Positions 1 to 9,031 are shown, counted from the first letter of the stretch. The stretch is DNA of 49,970 bases from MWCM01 sp964558315 (GCA_964558315.1 CAZLCL010000004.1:1-49970); one strand, 5' to 3'. The notes: generated by a model not told the origin, from the letters alone. Translations and numbers: made by a program.

Positions 1-44
1 TCCAAATATGCACTCATCTCCGAGTTTGTCTTTACTTCTGCCAT
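1..44 (-). CDS. Start of a pilus-locus gene, cut by the window edge
   Basis: Only the first 14 codons are visible, reading MAEVKTNSEMSAYL on the minus strand. The ATG is preceded by a strong GGAGGG ribosome binding site at good spacing, and a consensus promoter lies just upstream. It follows pilB in the same direction. In type IV pilus loci the next gene is often the retraction ATPase PilT or the inner-membrane protein PilC, but 14 residues are not enough to say which, so that is inference only. Confidence 0.6.
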   Translation of the reverse strand, partial: MAEVKTNSEMSAYL

Positions 45-73
45 TTTCCCTCCAAAATAATTGTTCTAGTAAA

Positions 74-102
74 ATTATAACTGTTCAATAATCTACGGTC
101 AA
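74..102 (-). promoter_or_regulatory. Promoter for the gene downstream of pilB
   Basis: On the minus strand a -35 TTGACC (97-102) and a perfect -10 TATAAT (74-79) are separated by 17 bases. They lie immediately after the pilB stop codon and about 30 bases before the ATG at 44. The following pilus gene can therefore be transcribed independently of pilB. Confidence 0.7.
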
Positions 103-111
103 TATTATAGC

Positions 112-2613
112 TTAGGCCGAAGTGGCTCGATAAACCTCATCTATTGTGGTTATTCCCTCTAAGCATTTTAACAATCCATCTTGCCTCATAGTAATTGCAC
201 CATCCTCGAGCATAGCTGAGGCAATATCGTTAGCGCTTCTTTTATCAATTGCTAGCGATTCAATCTTTTCGGTCATCCTTAATACTTCAAAGATACCAAC
301 TCGCCCTTTGTAACCATTATTGCATTCACTACAACCGACACCATGATAAAATTTAAAATCACTTTTAATGCGCGCTAAATCACGCTTATTGTTCTGTGGG
401 ATTTTCCCTAACTCATTTTTTATCGAATCAACTAAAGATTGAGGCATTTTCATCTCTTCTTTGCATTTTGGGCATATTCTCCTAACTAACCTTTGAGCAA
501 TAATTTCGTTAATTGAGGAGGTAATCAAAAATGGCTCTACTCCCATATTGGTCAGTCGCGGTAAAGCCCCCGCCGCATCGTTTGTATGCAAAGTTGATAA
601 AACTAAATGGCCGGTTAAGGCGGCATGAGTTGCCATAGCCGCAGTTTCGCCATCTCTTACCTCGCCCACCATCACTACATTTGGATCTTGTCGCAACACA
701 CTTCTTAGGCCTTCTGCAAAAGTAAAACCAATGGCTGGTTTTATTTGGCACTGATTTACACCGGGTATCTCATATTCAACCGGGTCTTCCAAAGTGACAA
801 TATTCACAGATGGCGTGCTTATCCTATTTAATATGGCATAAAGAGTGGTTGATTTACCGCTACCTGTCGGGCCAGTTGATAGAATAATTCCATAAGGCTT
901 AGAAATATTTTCCACCGTCAGCTCAAAAGCTCTACCAAGCATGCCCAAATCTTCCAAAGATAGCACCCCCTGATTTTTATCCAATACCCTTAAAACAATT
1001 TTTTCGCCATGAACCGTAGGAAGAGCAGATACCCTAACATCAACTTGCTTATGTTTAAACGAGACATCAAACCTGCCGTCTTGTGGAACTCTCGTTTCGT
1101 CAATCTTCATCTTAGCTAAAATTTTTACCCTGCTAATAATTGGCGGATGCATATCTAAAGGTAATTTTGCGATATCTCTTAATATACCATCAACGCGATA
1201 TCTAACCCTTAAATTCTTAGTGCTGGCTTCAATGTGAATATCAGAGCTTCTTAGATACAATGCATAGTTAATAATGGCCGCTACAACTTTTGGTATATAC
1301 CTCTCCGAAAGAATCTTCTCAAATTCTGATTCGTTGTCTATATCTTTTTCTAAAAGCGAACCGATTTCGGCATCTTCTTGAAGAGAGGTTATATTTTTGG
1401 CAGGATTGTTTTCAACAGCAGATTCTTTTTTTTCTGATATTGTTACTGGATTATTATTTTCTATTTCTTTTTCTGGTATATACTTTGGTGCCGAAACCTG
1501 ATCTTCTTTTCCGATATTATCCTCTGCTACTATAGCATTTTCCGTTGCTGATTGGCTTTCTGTTTGGCCAATCATATCCTCGCTCTCATCAGCTGGCTCC
1601 TGCTGAGATATATCGTTGTTATCAATTTCTAATATAGGTTCCAGCTTTTTTTTGCTTTTAAAATTTGAGAATAATCCCGATAATGTAATCTTTTCTTCGT
1701 CGCTCTGGGTTGTGTCTTCCTCCAAACTCTTATATTCTTCATCATTTGTTTGTTGCTCATCTCCTTTTTCACCCAATACTTCATCATCAGATTGTTCTTT
1801 ATCCGCAATTTCCAAATTTGCCGTTTCAGAATCGGCGTAGTGAGATACTACAAAATCTACATCTTCACGCGATGTCGCCATCAATTGAATTTCTACACCA
1901 TTCTGTTTTTGAATATATTCGACAGCCCGTCTTACCTCTGAATCATCAGGCCTTTCTGCGGCCATTATATAAGTTTTTTCATCTCTTTGATCAAAAATTA
2001 CCGCCCGATGTTTTTCTATAAAACTTAACGGAAGTTTTTTGATCAAATATTGAGGTATGTTTTGATTTCTTAAAAAGACCACAGGGTAGGCAGAAGCATT
2101 GATTTTATCTCTGCTACCCCTATTATTATATTGCTTTATAGCTTCGTTAAAATCGTTTTGACCGGTAAAATATATTTCAATTTTATAAGGCTTTTTGGCC
2201 ATAAGCTGTTCCATGCCACTTCTAAACGCTGTATTTAGCTCTAGTGGCCTAGAAACTGCTAACTGTAGAACATTCGATTTTAAACCAAACGAGATGACAC
2301 CATACCGTTTGGCAACTTCTCTTGGAATAATGTTTATTACATCGGCATCAATTTTCGTATTAGCCAAGGAGACATAAGGGATCTTTAATATAATACTGTA
2401 GGCCTTATTAATTGTCTCACGAGAAGCGATGCGGTTATTAATAATAATGTTTTCCAGCTCTCGATTATTTCGATATTTATTTTTTAGGCTTTCAGCATCT
2501 TGAGCCGAGATTAAGCCTTGTATTACAAAAACATCCAGAATTGTCTGGACAGAAATATCGTGGGTCATAAAACCACTTGAAAAACTACTGTTTAAAAAAA
2601 CTTGTTGTGGCAT
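112..2613 (-). CDS. pilB: Type IV pilus assembly ATPase PilB/GspE
   Basis: Hexameric cytoplasmic motor that powers pilus extension. At 833 residues it is longer than the usual 550-600. It appears to carry two MshEN-like N-terminal domains (about 20-165 and 172-262). Next come an acidic, Ser/Glu-rich linker (about 265-425), the N2 domain (RSSDIHIEAS near 455) and the secretion ATPase core. Walker A GPTGSGKST is at 581-589 and the Walker B region NVVMVGEVRD at 645-654. The histidine-box HTND is near 676. Zinc cysteines are CPKC (714/717) and CSEC (761/764). It is the last gene of the PilN-PilO-PilP-like run. No clear SD precedes the first ATG; an internal ATG at residue 16 is an alternative start. 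The family call is secure; the long linker is the unusual part. Confidence 0.96.
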   Translation of the reverse strand: MPQQVFLNSSFSSGFMTHDISVQTILDVFVIQGLISAQDAESLKNKYRNNRELENIIINNRIASRETINKAYSIILKIPYVSLANTKIDADVINIIPREVAKRYGVISFGLKSNVLQLAVSRPLELNTAFRSGMEQLMAKKPYKIEIYFTGQNDFNEAIKQYNNRGSRDKINASAYPVVFLRNQNIPQYLIKKLPLSFIEKHRAVIFDQRDEKTYIMAAERPDDSEVRRAVEYIQKQNGVEIQLMATSREDVDFVVSHYADSETANLEIADKEQSDDEVLGEKGDEQQTNDEEYKSLEEDTTQSDEEKITLSGLFSNFKSKKKLEPILEIDNNDISQQEPADESEDMIGQTESQSATENAIVAEDNIGKEDQVSAPKYIPEKEIENNNPVTISEKKESAVENNPAKNITSLQEDAEIGSLLEKDIDNESEFEKILSERYIPKVVAAIINYALYLRSSDIHIEASTKNLRVRYRVDGILRDIAKLPLDMHPPIISRVKILAKMKIDETRVPQDGRFDVSFKHKQVDVRVSALPTVHGEKIVLRVLDKNQGVLSLEDLGMLGRAFELTVENISKPYGIILSTGPTGSGKSTTLYAILNRISTPSVNIVTLEDPVEYEIPGVNQCQIKPAIGFTFAEGLRSVLRQDPNVVMVGEVRDGETAAMATHAALTGHLVLSTLHTNDAAGALPRLTNMGVEPFLITSSINEIIAQRLVRRICPKCKEEMKMPQSLVDSIKNELGKIPQNNKRDLARIKSDFKFYHGVGCSECNNGYKGRVGIFEVLRMTEKIESLAIDKRSANDIASAMLEDGAITMRQDGLLKCLEGITTIDEVYRATSA

Positions 2614-2644
2614 GCTTATTTATTCTAATGCATCATTACTTTCT

Positions 2645-2911
2645 TTACTCTGGATCTGTAAAAGGATTACTTTTGCCCATTTTACCGACCGGCACCGGAA
2701 TCGGAATATTGGAATAATTTTCGTAGCTATCTATTAATTTTTTAGCTTGACTTTTAACACCAGACACATCTACAGGTGAGTAAATTTCAACCGTTGAATA
2801 ACTAAGCTGATCGTCTTTTGGTAAACAAGCAGTCCATATCATGTAAAAACAACCCAAAACCGCCACTAAAAATAGTGATGATAACAAGGCTGATAATGTA
2901 GATTTTTTCAT
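2645..2911 (-). CDS. Small membrane-anchored protein, PilP-like by position
   Basis: An 88-residue protein with an N-terminal membrane segment or lipoprotein-like signal (about 5-28, with Cys at 21 and 29). A short polar tail ends in a proline-rich stretch, NIPIPVPVGKMGKSNPF. A good SD (AGAGGG) precedes the ATG. It sits between the PilO-like gene and pilB, exactly where PilP is found in PilMNOPQ operons. It is much shorter than PilP and lacks its beta domain, so only position supports the link. No other family is recognised. Confidence 0.6.
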   Translation of the reverse strand: MKKSTLSALLSSLFLVAVLGCFYMIWTACLPKDDQLSYSTVEIYSPVDVSGVKSQAKKLIDSYENYSNIPIPVPVGKMGKSNPFTDPE

Positions 2912-2952
2912 ATTTGCCCTCTGCTAAATTGCTTATTTGCTTGTTAAATATT

Positions 2953-3531
2953 TTAATACTCTTCGGAATCAAGCAAGGTTTGATTACTTTGGCCATACGC
3001 TGAGATTACTAGTGACAATGAAATGCTACCGTCCTCCGCGTAAGCATAGTTTAAATCGGTAATATTTAAAAATTTTATTGACTTTTCTAAATCTGCGACA
3101 AATTGATTTAAGTTATCAAAACTTCCATTAACCGAAAAGGAAATTGATATCGGAACACCATATGCTTGGCTCTCTCCCTCTTCATAATCACCATTATCAG
3201 CAGACTCTGTTGACACAGAAACACTTGGCAAGACAATACCATTTTTCACCGCTATTGCTTCTAATTCGGTAATTAAATTTGGCTCGTCGGCACCTTCTGG
3301 GATAGCAACTGAGATCTTTTCGAATGTTGAATCAATCGAGCTTAAATCGTTCCTGACTTTATCTAGCGAATCCAACTTTGCCTGAGCATTTGTTATCTCC
3401 ATATCCAGTATTTGTAATTTCTCAGAATTTGCCGCATATGAAGGCATTATTAGCTTCCACGAAATTATCAATAAAATTGCAATAAATAATATCGCGACAA
3501 TATTTAATGATGTTGTGTTGTTGCTTTTCAT
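2953..3531 (-). CDS. pilO: PilO-like type IV pilus inner-membrane protein
   Basis: 192 residues with one N-terminal transmembrane helix (about 9-30). A coiled-coil segment follows (about 33-75, including LDMEITNAQAKLDSLDKVR). The C-terminal ferredoxin-like domain contains the typical PilO run VPISISFSVNGSFDNLNQFVADLEKS near 125-150. PilO pairs with PilN in the periplasmic or extracytoplasmic alignment complex that links the pilus motor to the envelope. The gene lies 14 bases after the PilN-like gene and before the small PilP-like gene, which supports co-expression. The fold is recognisable from the TM/coiled-coil/ferredoxin layout; sequence identity to characterised PilO is probably low. Confidence 0.82.
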   Translation of the reverse strand: MKSNNTTSLNIVAILFIAILLIISWKLIMPSYAANSEKLQILDMEITNAQAKLDSLDKVRNDLSSIDSTFEKISVAIPEGADEPNLITELEAIAVKNGIVLPSVSVSTESADNGDYEEGESQAYGVPISISFSVNGSFDNLNQFVADLEKSIKFLNITDLNYAYAEDGSISLSLVISAYGQSNQTLLDSEEY

Positions 3532-3544
3532 TTATGACCCGCAA

Positions 3545-4216
3545 TTAATTATAAGCGTCCATTGGCGACAAATCGCTATCGCTATTTGAATCATAATTAT
3601 CTAAATCAGAATCGTAAGTATTCGACTCGCTAGTGCTGGATGAATCTTTAGTGACAGATTTTTGGGTATCTAATATAAAATTTATAGAAAATGATATTGC
3701 TTTTTTTGCGTCAATATCCTCCCCTTCGCTTAAACTAACACTGCCCAGAGTCATTTCTGAAACTCTATTAAAACTCTTAACAGCAGTCATAAAATCAGCT
3801 ACAGCACGATAGCTGGATGTATTACCATCAACCGTAACTGTGCCATCTTTTGTTAACGCTAAGTTTCTAATCTGCACATCTTTAGTAAAGTAGCCGTAAA
3901 GCTGACCAAGTAACTCCTTTTTTGAGATACTTTTTTCGCTGATTGCAGAGATAATTGAAAAAGCTTCGTTAAAAGAATTAGCTTTCTTTTCTATCTCTAA
4001 ATATGATGGAGAATTTAATTGCGAAACAATTTCATCTTTAGATTCTTGTTTAGCCATTGCTTCGTTTTGCACCGATCTGCTTTTAAAAAGTAAAAGTGCT
4101 GTAAAAACCAAAGCCAAAACAAAAGTTATCCACAGAATATATGTGCTAATTACCCCTTTGTTTTTTCTGTCAACACTCAAAGCCCCTGTGGGGCCCTGTG
4201 GGAATTTGTCGTTCAT
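3545..4216 (-). CDS. pilN: PilN-like type IV pilus inner-membrane protein
   Basis: 223 residues: a short cytoplasmic N-terminus with a conserved-looking patch (LSVDRKNKG), one transmembrane helix (about 25-45), a helical stretch, then a ferredoxin-like domain (about 95-185, including VQIRNLALTKDGTVTVDGN and YRAVADFMTAVKSF). The Ser/Asp-rich tail is low complexity. PilN normally binds PilM through its N-terminal segment and dimerises with PilO; no pilM is visible here. The start is well supported by a GGAGGG SD and a promoter in the 69-base gap upstream. It heads the transcript that continues through the PilO-like, PilP-like and pilB genes. Confidence 0.78.
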   Translation of the reverse strand: MNDKFPQGPTGALSVDRKNKGVISTYILWITFVLALVFTALLLFKSRSVQNEAMAKQESKDEIVSQLNSPSYLEIEKKANSFNEAFSIISAISEKSISKKELLGQLYGYFTKDVQIRNLALTKDGTVTVDGNTSSYRAVADFMTAVKSFNRVSEMTLGSVSLSEGEDIDAKKAISFSINFILDTQKSVTKDSSSTSESNTYDSDLDNYDSNSDSDLSPMDAYN

Positions 4217-4240
4217 CTTCCCTCCAATAAATATATCTAT

Positions 4241-4268
4241 ATTATAATATAACTAGTTAATAATTCAA
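4241..4268 (-). promoter_or_regulatory. Promoter for the pilN-pilO-pilB operon
   Basis: Minus-strand -35 TTGAAT (4263-4268) and -10 TATAAT (4241-4246) are separated by 16 bases. They sit in the gap between the VWA surface-protein gene and the PilN-like gene. The SD GGAGGG follows. The pilus motor genes can thus be expressed separately from the giant surface protein. Confidence 0.6.
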
Positions 4269-4285
4269 CACTTAATAATATTTTA

Positions 4286-7200
4286 TTATGGATTAATGCT
4301 GATCGGCACCGGCATATTGAAATATCTAAATCCCGGTGGCCACATTTCGCCAGTTTGATAATTATAACTTATCTCAAGGCCGTAGTGATCTTTTAGATTC
4401 AAATATTCTCTAGATAGCATTGAGCCGTTAATTTTTATGTCGTCGCCATTAAAATTTGTTTTTGCGGTGCTTAATAAATAAATTTTTAAATCGTTCCCTC
4501 CTAAAATATTTACATCGCCAAGCACCACTAATCCAAGCGAGGAGTTTTCATCTCCTGCAATATTAGTATCTTTGTTTATTGTTAAATTCCCCTCAATAAT
4601 TATTGTGCCCTGACCATAATATTTATACGTATTTTTATCTAAATTTACATTTTCATTTACGAACCAAAATTTGCCTTCTGGATAAATGTTCTTTTGTTTT
4701 TGTCCGCTATCACTTAAATTTTCACCCTGTAAATACCAAGCAGTTTTTGCGGCAAAATTGCTAATTGTTTGGGCTTCACCTTTATATTTTTTAATTTTAT
4801 TTATTGTGCCTTCAACGTCACTCATTTGGCTATTTTCGTTAGCAGTATATTCTTTTAAATCCCATACTGCCCCACTGGAATTGGTATTTAGAGAAAGATT
4901 TTTCCCAAACATCGCAAAATAGTCGAGACTATTTGCCCCATAAACATCCCCAGCAATTTTGTTCGGCAAGATTTTTTTACACACACTCTTGGTTGGCGCC
5001 GATGTTGAACTTCCGATTGCCACAGGGCTAAAAGCAGAGTAGCTGACAAATGATCCGGTAGTTGGCAATGGCTGGCCGGGAGAATCATCATTACAAACTC
5101 TATTCTGATCAACATCTACCCAGCCTCTTACCTTTTCGAACTTAACAGTAAAAGTAAACTTAAAATCAATCGAGCCTGATAAATCAAGAGGGTAATCACT
5201 TAATCCGATACTACAGATTCTCTTGTTGCTATTAGTGGGGTCGGGTGAACATACATTGGAAGATATTGTATCATTATTGCTTCTTGATATAGAAGTTTCA
5301 ATTATTTCTGTGCCTTCGGGCAGGGTTTCTTGAAATTTAAATGGCACACCAACTTCCCCTCTCATAATTTGAGTCAAAATTTGTTTATATACCTCAGTCA
5401 AGGAATCATAGCCGCTTGAGTCGTAATACACTTCTTCGCTACTTAAGTAACTCGGGCGACAGTGCTCAGCAATTGCTTTTAACGCTTTACCAAATTCTAG
5501 ATCGCTTCTGCATCTCCCCGGGATAAAAATGTTGAATAATGCAATTTTGTCATTTTTAATTAAATCAATCGGCGACCCCGTCTCAGGAGGGACATTATAA
5601 TGATATTTGTCATCTGCATCTACGCAATTTTCATCATTTAATTTTGTCATGCAAACAGGCTGGTTTTCTCGGCCATCTGTTAGCATAATAATATATTTGT
5701 AAGACTCCGGCCTCGCCCCTTCTCCTTCGGTTAATACTTGCCGAGCAAGTTTGATTCCTGAACCGGCAGGTGTGCCGGTTTGATGCCCCTCAACTATGGC
5801 ATCGCTATAGCTAGTATCAATATAGCTCTTAACTTGACTATTAATCACGCTCTCATCTGATACCAGCACTTCCCCCGAACTCGATATAAATTTTGATGCT
5901 TTATTTTGCCAATCATCGTCGCTTAATGTTGGGCCATAATCTGTGGGGAAATCCACCAAGCTTATTCTAATATAATCATTATGTTTGCTATTTAGCTCTA
6001 CCACCGTATCCAAAAATTCCCGCAAGGCTTTTCTGAGCTTCTCAATTTTTGTATCGTCGCCATTATTATATTTTTGAATCATAGAGCTACTGATATCTGA
6101 TAATAGGACTACATCTAGCGGCCGGCGCGAGCCAGAAGATAAATCAACCTTACCTGGCACAGTTACCGTGATCTTTACTTCTTCCTCTGAATAAATTTCA
6201 TAATCCGATAAATTGCTACCACTAGGCCTTTCTCCAGCTATCTCAACCTTCTTATCTAATTTTTTATCCGAAAGATCTAGATCTATCGGCTGAACATCTA
6301 TCTCAATTAATGACTCTCCGTTCTCTCCGGAGTAATCCGCCGCTATAGTAGAGTGGCCTCCCGACACGGAGTAGTAAGCAATTAATTGGTCTTTAGCAAA
6401 TTCACCTTCGGCGCCATCTACAATGAGATCATTTAGCGTGAGATGAAGATACCCCCCGCTACCTCCGCTGGATAAAACCGCTTCATCTTCGCCAGAAGAG
6501 CCCGAAACATCAAAACACTTTGATGCCTGTAAAGTATCGTAATTTACTTTTAGCGCATTCGCTATCAGATAAACCGAGCCTCCTGCACCACCTGAATAAT
6601 ATGCCTGACTAGATGAATAAATTCTTTTGCCAACTGTGCCATTAGCTTTGATATATGAATCCTTACTGTTAAATAACACCTCGTTAGCATTAATCTTTAA
6701 ATACCCGCCACCGTCACCGCCAATTGATGAATAATCTCCACTCCGATAACTGGCTCCACCGCCAGAACCGAGTGTGTTAGAAGTGGTGACGTCTCCATAA
6801 TAATTTTGATTATAAGGTATTGCCTGTCCACTACTTAACCTGCCGCCACCTCCTTTAGAACTATGTGCCGGAGCTTGTGGCAAATAATTGCTGGATAATC
6901 CTCCGCTTTCTATTTCGCCATACGACCCTCCTCTAATGCTCCCAAAAAGTGTTTCGGCATTTTGATCGCCACCTTTACGCAGTTCAAAATCGTAGCCGGC
7001 ATAGCCTCTGCCCGAGATATCAATAGCTCCACCGTTAAATTCAACATCTCCTTTAATACTCAATTCCAATCCGGCATTTTGATAGCGTGGTGAAGTTACA
7101 GCCAAAGAATCAAGAAAAACNNNNNNNNNNNNNNNNNNNNNNNNNNNNNNNNNNNNNNNNNNNNNNNNNNNNNNNNNNNNNNNNNNNNNNNNNNNNNNNN

Positions 7201-8077
7201 NNNNNNNNNNNNNNNNNNNNGTTTCTGAACCGGCGATAATTTCGTTAGCCTCATCTCTTAAAATTAATGACATAATCTCGTTGCGTTCATCTCTGTTGTC
7301 ATTTTTAAACCTAATCCTAATCGGATAATATCTGTCCTCAGCTGAATCGTTATCAATATAATTTGCAGATAGTTCGGTGTAACGATTTAACGCAAATGTT
7401 GTTGCATCTTCTTGCCAAACCTTATCCATATCTAGCCAATTATCTAACAATAATATTGATTCGGAGCCGTCATAAGTTGCCGAATATGATGTAATACAAC
7501 CGTTGCCCATTTGTTCATCGGCAGATTGATAATAATCTGTTGGGCAAGTAATCTTTCTTTTTTCTCCAGCGTTAACTTTAAGAAAAGTATAAAACTCAAT
7601 TCCCCACTCCTGATCGGAGTATTGGATAGAGTTAATTTTTCCATTGCGATCAGTTTGAGGTTGCGAAATAAGGCCACCATTCAGAGTTAAACTATTGAGC
7701 TCCAAAGAGCCCTCCATTAACACAATCGCCTCACTGCCAATTATGACATTTTTATTTGCAATATTTAGATGTGAGGATTCATAAAGATACGGGGCGCTTA
7801 GATATGAAACATGAGAATAAGATTTAATAGTGTTTGGAGTCCCCGAAATAGAACTAGACTCTTTTTGGTAAACGTAGCCGAACTTATCAACCGAATAAAA
7901 ACCTGAGCCGAAAGAGATCGTCTGCCCACTACTGGTGACTGTAATCCCCGCCACCACTGGGGTTTTTTGCGGTTTTAAAAAAAACCAAAGCGAAGCAATT
8001 GCTATAACAACCAAACAAAAAGGGATTATCCTCTTTAAAATAATCTTTTGGTATAAAGACAATTTGGGGAGTCTCAC
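4286..8077 (-). CDS. Giant VWA-domain, glycine-rich surface protein (sequence gap inside)
   Basis: About 1263 residues as read across a 100-N gap, so true length and frame continuity are uncertain. The start is GTG with a strong GGAGGGG SD. A membrane helix lies at about 13-33, followed by an extracellular region of beta-rich repeats with glycine clusters (SSKGGGGRLSS, GSGGGASYRSG, GGDGGGYLKINA). A von Willebrand A domain follows at about 650-880, with the metal site DISSS (DxSxS). After it come a beta-sandwich-like region and a C-terminal segment resembling a small polymer-like beta-helix, ending in MPVPISINP. It is followed directly by PilN/PilO/PilB genes. VWA domains occur in pilus-associated adhesins such as PilY1, so a pilus-linked adhesin role is plausible but inferred from context. 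Confidence 0.75.
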   Translation of the reverse strand: MRLPKLSLYQKIILKRIIPFCLVVIAIASLWFFLKPQKTPVVAGITVTSSGQTISFGSGFYSVDKFGYVYQKESSSISGTPNTIKSYSHVSYLSAPYLYESSHLNIANKNVIIGSEAIVLMEGSLELNSLTLNGGLISQPQTDRNGKINSIQYSDQEWGIEFYTFLKVNAGEKRKITCPTDYYQSADEQMGNGCITSYSATYDGSESILLLDNWLDMDKVWQEDATTFALNRYTELSANYIDNDSAEDRYYPIRIRFKNDNRDERNEIMSLILRDEANEIIAGSEXXXXXXXXXXXXXXXXXXXXXXXXXXXXXXXXXXVFLDSLAVTSPRYQNAGLELSIKGDVEFNGGAIDISGRGYAGYDFELRKGGDQNAETLFGSIRGGSYGEIESGGLSSNYLPQAPAHSSKGGGGRLSSGQAIPYNQNYYGDVTTSNTLGSGGGASYRSGDYSSIGGDGGGYLKINANEVLFNSKDSYIKANGTVGKRIYSSSQAYYSGGAGGSVYLIANALKVNYDTLQASKCFDVSGSSGEDEAVLSSGGSGGYLHLTLNDLIVDGAEGEFAKDQLIAYYSVSGGHSTIAADYSGENGESLIEIDVQPIDLDLSDKKLDKKVEIAGERPSGSNLSDYEIYSEEEVKITVTVPGKVDLSSGSRRPLDVVLLSDISSSMIQKYNNGDDTKIEKLRKALREFLDTVVELNSKHNDYIRISLVDFPTDYGPTLSDDDWQNKASKFISSSGEVLVSDESVINSQVKSYIDTSYSDAIVEGHQTGTPAGSGIKLARQVLTEGEGARPESYKYIIMLTDGRENQPVCMTKLNDENCVDADDKYHYNVPPETGSPIDLIKNDKIALFNIFIPGRCRSDLEFGKALKAIAEHCRPSYLSSEEVYYDSSGYDSLTEVYKQILTQIMRGEVGVPFKFQETLPEGTEIIETSISRSNNDTISSNVCSPDPTNSNKRICSIGLSDYPLDLSGSIDFKFTFTVKFEKVRGWVDVDQNRVCNDDSPGQPLPTTGSFVSYSAFSPVAIGSSTSAPTKSVCKKILPNKIAGDVYGANSLDYFAMFGKNLSLNTNSSGAVWDLKEYTANENSQMSDVEGTINKIKKYKGEAQTISNFAAKTAWYLQGENLSDSGQKQKNIYPEGKFWFVNENVNLDKNTYKYYGQGTIIIEGNLTINKDTNIAGDENSSLGLVVLGDVNILGGNDLKIYLLSTAKTNFNGDDIKINGSMLSREYLNLKDHYGLEISYNYQTGEMWPPGFRYFNMPVPISINP
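7121..7220. other. Assembly gap (100 N)
   Basis: Exactly 100 undetermined bases, the conventional size for a scaffold join of unknown length, inside the giant surface-protein gene near a glycine-rich repeat region. The reading frame continues across only if the true gap length is compatible, so the gene may be longer, shorter, or two genes. Confidence 0.98.
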
Positions 8078-8112
8078 TTATCCCCTCCATTAAATAATTT
8101 TCAACTTTTTCA

Positions 8113-8142
8113 ATTATACAATTATTTTCTGTCGTTGGTCAA
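8113..8142 (-). promoter_or_regulatory. Promoter for the VWA surface-protein gene
   Basis: Minus-strand -35 TTGACC (8137-8142) and -10 TATAAT (8113-8118) are separated by 18 bases. They are placed about 35 bases before the GTG start and its SD. Close to consensus. Confidence 0.65.
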
Positions 8143-8505
8143 AAAATTCCGGTCTGAATAATATGTAAAATAATTATCCGCTTTGATATTCTATGTGGAT
8201 GCAAATATTTTTTTGACAGTTACTTTACCAACAGCCCAGGGGACCGGCCTAGGGGACGGTTCTATAATAGCCTCGTATTTACACTTTTGTTATTTTGCGA
8301 TTAATTTTGTCTTGCTCTCGATATCTTTGAAAATCACTTCCCCAAACATTCTTATGGTATGACTCTACAATTATCGTGTCAACAATCAGCTATTGGTAAA
8401 AAGTGTAATTATTATTCATAAGAGAAACGTCCCCCTGTCGTTTGTTATATATAGCATAGCAACCACCGAAAAAACAATATCCCAGTTTACCAAAATGGTA
8501 AATTA
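8143..8505. repeat. Gene-free stretch with a MITE-like element
   Basis: This stretch has no convincing gene. It contains imperfect terminal inverted repeats: AGGGGACGGTTCT at 8251-8263, and AGAAACGTCCCCCT at 8423-8436, whose complement matches it with one indel. Such GGGGACG-type ends are typical of REP/MITE elements mobilised by Y1 (IS200-like) transposases. No transposase is visible. An uninterrupted minus-strand fragment at 8279-8386 (ending VWGSDFQRYREQDKINRKITKV) lies between the repeats, lacks a start, and may be a gene remnant. I do not recognise it. Confidence 0.45.
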
Positions 8506-8757
8506 TTATTTTAACGATTCTCGGAGCATAAGTCTTAGAGTTGATTTTCCTTTAGTCGATTTTAAGTACATTTCCCTTCTTTTTGCATCGGCCTTGCTTT
8601 TGTAAGCTTCATAAAATATAAGCTCAAACGGACAAAAGGCCTTCGTTGATTTTACATAACCGTTTTGATGATACTCAAATCGTTGCTTAAGATTAGTTGA
8701 ATAACCGACATAAATAAAATCCTTGCATAAACTTTTAAGCGCATAAACGTAGTACAT
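8506..8757 (-). CDS. Single-domain GIY-YIG endonuclease-like protein
   Basis: 83 residues starting MYYVYALKS. It shows the GIY-YIG core (YYVYAL, then FIYVGYS), the conserved Arg in LKQRFEYHQNG, and the downstream Glu/Lys-rich part RREMYLKSTKGK. It resembles the small stand-alone UPF0213/YhbQ-like family of nucleases of unclear role, abundant in CPR genomes. The reading frame is open further upstream, but that extension runs into tRNA-Trp, so the ATG at 8757 is the reasonable start. No SD is visible. It occupies the position after tRNA-Trp where secE is found in most bacteria. Confidence 0.85.
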   Translation of the reverse strand: MYYVYALKSLCKDFIYVGYSTNLKQRFEYHQNGYVKSTKAFCPFELIFYEAYKSKADAKRREMYLKSTKGKSTLRLMLRESLK

Positions 8758-8884
8758 AACATTATTATAACAAAAAAAGCCACAACAGATGTGGCTATCT
8801 TGGTCATGAACTACGAAGATTTCAGGACACATTCGCCATGTAAATTCGCAGCTATTGGCATAGCCGTGAACCTTACATGGTTCA

Positions 8885-8958
8885 TGGCAGGCCATAGAGG
8901 AGTCGAACCCCTGATTACGGTTTTGGAGACCGTCGTTATACCGTTTAACTAATGGCCT
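8885..8958 (-). tRNA. trpT: tRNA-Trp (CCA)
   Basis: Cloverleaf read on the minus strand: acceptor AGGCCAT pairs with ATGGCCT, anticodon stem ACGGT/ACCGT, loop CTCCAAA giving anticodon CCA, and T-arm GGGGTTCGACTCC. The terminal CCA is encoded. It lies between rpmG and the GIY-YIG gene. Confidence 0.95.
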
Positions 8959-9031
8959 ATAAACATAAAGGCAGATCGCACAGCATAGAAAGATCCGCTC
9001 TTTCTATATTATACTCTCTACCTTATTTTTT

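Noticed and set aside
4686..4922. Open frames on the strand opposite the large surface-protein and pilus genes
   Set aside because: Typical antisense shadows without SD, promoter or recognisable motifs.
8279..8386. Short open fragment ending VWGSDFQRYREQDKINRKITKV as a gene
   Set aside because: No start codon or SD after the in-frame stop; kept only as a possible remnant within the repeat.
8758..8895. N-terminal extension of the GIY-YIG ORF
   Set aside because: It overlaps the tRNA-Trp gene, and the family starts at the MYYVY residue.
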